Shown here: piece by piece, positions 63,039 to 64,000 of the stretch | Layout: every line of letters starts with the position of its first letter | Numbering within the stretch: the first letter of the stretch is position 1 | Assembly (NCBI GenBank): GCA_943788005.1 | Contig: CALSOP010000001.1 | Location: 1-64,000, forward strand | Direction of reading: 5' to 3' | DNA from: an uncultured Gammaproteobacteria bacterium | Lineage (GTDB): Bacteria > Pseudomonadota > Gammaproteobacteria > Eutrophobiales > Eutrophobiaceae | Length of the DNA stretch: 64,000 nucleotides | Translations under genes and position numbers: made by a program | The notes under the pieces: generated by a model | What the model was told of the DNA's origin: nothing | Seen by the model: the letters and a program-made list of their open reading frames with translations, nothing else | Database searches by the model: none

Positions 63039-63383
63039 CTAGTGTCTTAGCACACCCGCTTGAATACTGATTAAATCATCAAATGTCTTAAGCTGTTTTA
63101 GCAGAGTATTTGTCGATGGGTCATCTTTATGCAGGCATTCTTCTGCATATTCATATATCCCGCTTTGTGCCGGCAACGGTTTGGTCTGTTCGATGGTATC
63201 TTTCATCCTCGGCAAAAATATCCACTGCAACCATTGCTCAAATTTAAGTGTATCCATACAAAAAGGGATCGTGCTATCGAGATCACTAGCATCAGGCTTG
63301 TACTTATCCCACTTTCCGTGGGTACGTAGGTTAGCCTCGACTTCTAATAAAACGTCGGCAATTCGGTTTGGAATATCGTGCAT
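63039..63383 (-). CDS. YqcC family protein
   Basis: ADVLLEVEANLRTHGKW...PFCMDTLKFEQWLQWIFLPRMKDTIE. Confidence 0.85.
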   Translation of the reverse strand: MHDIPNRIADVLLEVEANLRTHGKWDKYKPDASDLDSTIPFCMDTLKFEQWLQWIFLPRMKDTIEQTKPLPAQSGIYEYAEECLHKDDPSTNTLLKQLKTFDDLISIQAGVLRH

Positions 63384-63693
63384 TAAGCTGATTATACGTC
63401 GAGTTTAGCTGATCCTAAAGTTTGGAATTCGTAATCTTGTATATATAAGGTGTCCGATTCGAGTCAAATTTCCGAAATTTATGCCATATTTGCAATATTT
63501 TGTGCAGAAATGACACTTGATTTCACATATTTAGACAATCTGGTTTATACTCCGCCCGCCAGTTTACACCTCATGCGGTCATCTCAGTGATAATTCAAAA
63601 AGATGTGGGTATTTGGGTAGCGCAGTTTCCTGAAACTAGGCGCAGGGACAATAATCGATTTCATTAATTAATTTAACTTTATAGAGTAGAACA

Positions 63694-64000
63694 ATGGCTG
63701 ACTTATCGAAGTATAGAAACATAGGTATCTTCGCGCATGTGGACGCAGGTAAAACCACGACCTCAGAACGAATCCTGAAACTGACGGGCAAGATTCATAA
63801 AACCGGTGAAGTACATGATGGTGATGCCACCACTGACTTCATGGAGCAAGAACAGGAGCGCGGCATTACCATTCAGTCTGCTGCAACCAGTTGTTTCTGG
63901 AATGACCATCGAATGAATATTATCGATACCCCAGGACACGTTGATTTTACTATCGAAGTATACCGTTCATTAAAAGTATTGGACGGCGGCATCGGCGTAT
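63694..64000 (+). CDS. fusA: Elongation factor G paralogue (N-terminal part, runs off window)
   Basis: [70 protein letters not shown]...DTPGHVDFT. Confidence 0.92.
   Translation, partial: MADLSKYRNIGIFAHVDAGKTTTSERILKLTGKIHKTGEVHDGDATTDFMEQEQERGITIQSAATSCFWNDHRMNIIDTPGHVDFTIEVYRSLKVLDGGIGV

Noticed and set aside
1-64000. CRISPR array, toxin-antitoxin, restriction-modification or other defence system
   Set aside because: No regularly spaced direct repeats, cas genes or recognisable TA/RM pairs. The dam-like gene is a solitary methylase with no partner nuclease, and the HNH gene (62620..62973) resembles stand-alone YajD.

Overview
Gammaproteobacterial chromosomal window, mostly housekeeping. 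In order: a nuo operon (nuoI partial to nuoA, minus); prpF-acnD; an IS3-family element; a P4-type tyrosine integrase; tRNA-Leu(GAG); secG-tpiA; an endonuclease III-like gene, rluB, scpB, scpA; a heavily frameshifted stretch (trpS, yciO/sua5-like, yciB, yciI, bolA, dam, dapE); a UPF0114 gene; aceA divergent from a LysR gene; clpS-clpA; argA, argE, ilvD; a run of small genes; a complete MoxR/Bat operon; an HpcH aldolase; a frameshifted dacB; an old-yellow-enzyme/SnoaL-like/LysR duplication cluster; a GGDEF response regulator; two phasins; a second OYE with a quinone oxidoreductase and an HxlR regulator; an HNH gene, yqcC, and the start of an EF-G paralogue. No CRISPR array or recognisable defence system was seen. 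Best observations: (1) prpF-acnD, IS, truncated ORF and integrase look like a ~7.3 kb island at the tRNA-Leu 3' end, with a degenerate att-like direct repeat (22/27, all mismatches transitions) just after nuoA. (2) A tandemly duplicated SnoaL-like/LysR module has operator-like palindromes with compensatory changes and a remnant of a third copy. (3) Both phasins carry a TGTTGC-N3-GCRRCA palindrome at matched distance and near-identical terminators. (4) A perfect 21-bp palindrome lies in the aceA/LysR divergent promoter. (5) Many frameshifts are repaired by single-base homopolymer changes, so they are better treated as suspected sequence errors than as pseudogenes. All calls were made by eye from the sequence and supplied ORFs; no searches were run.
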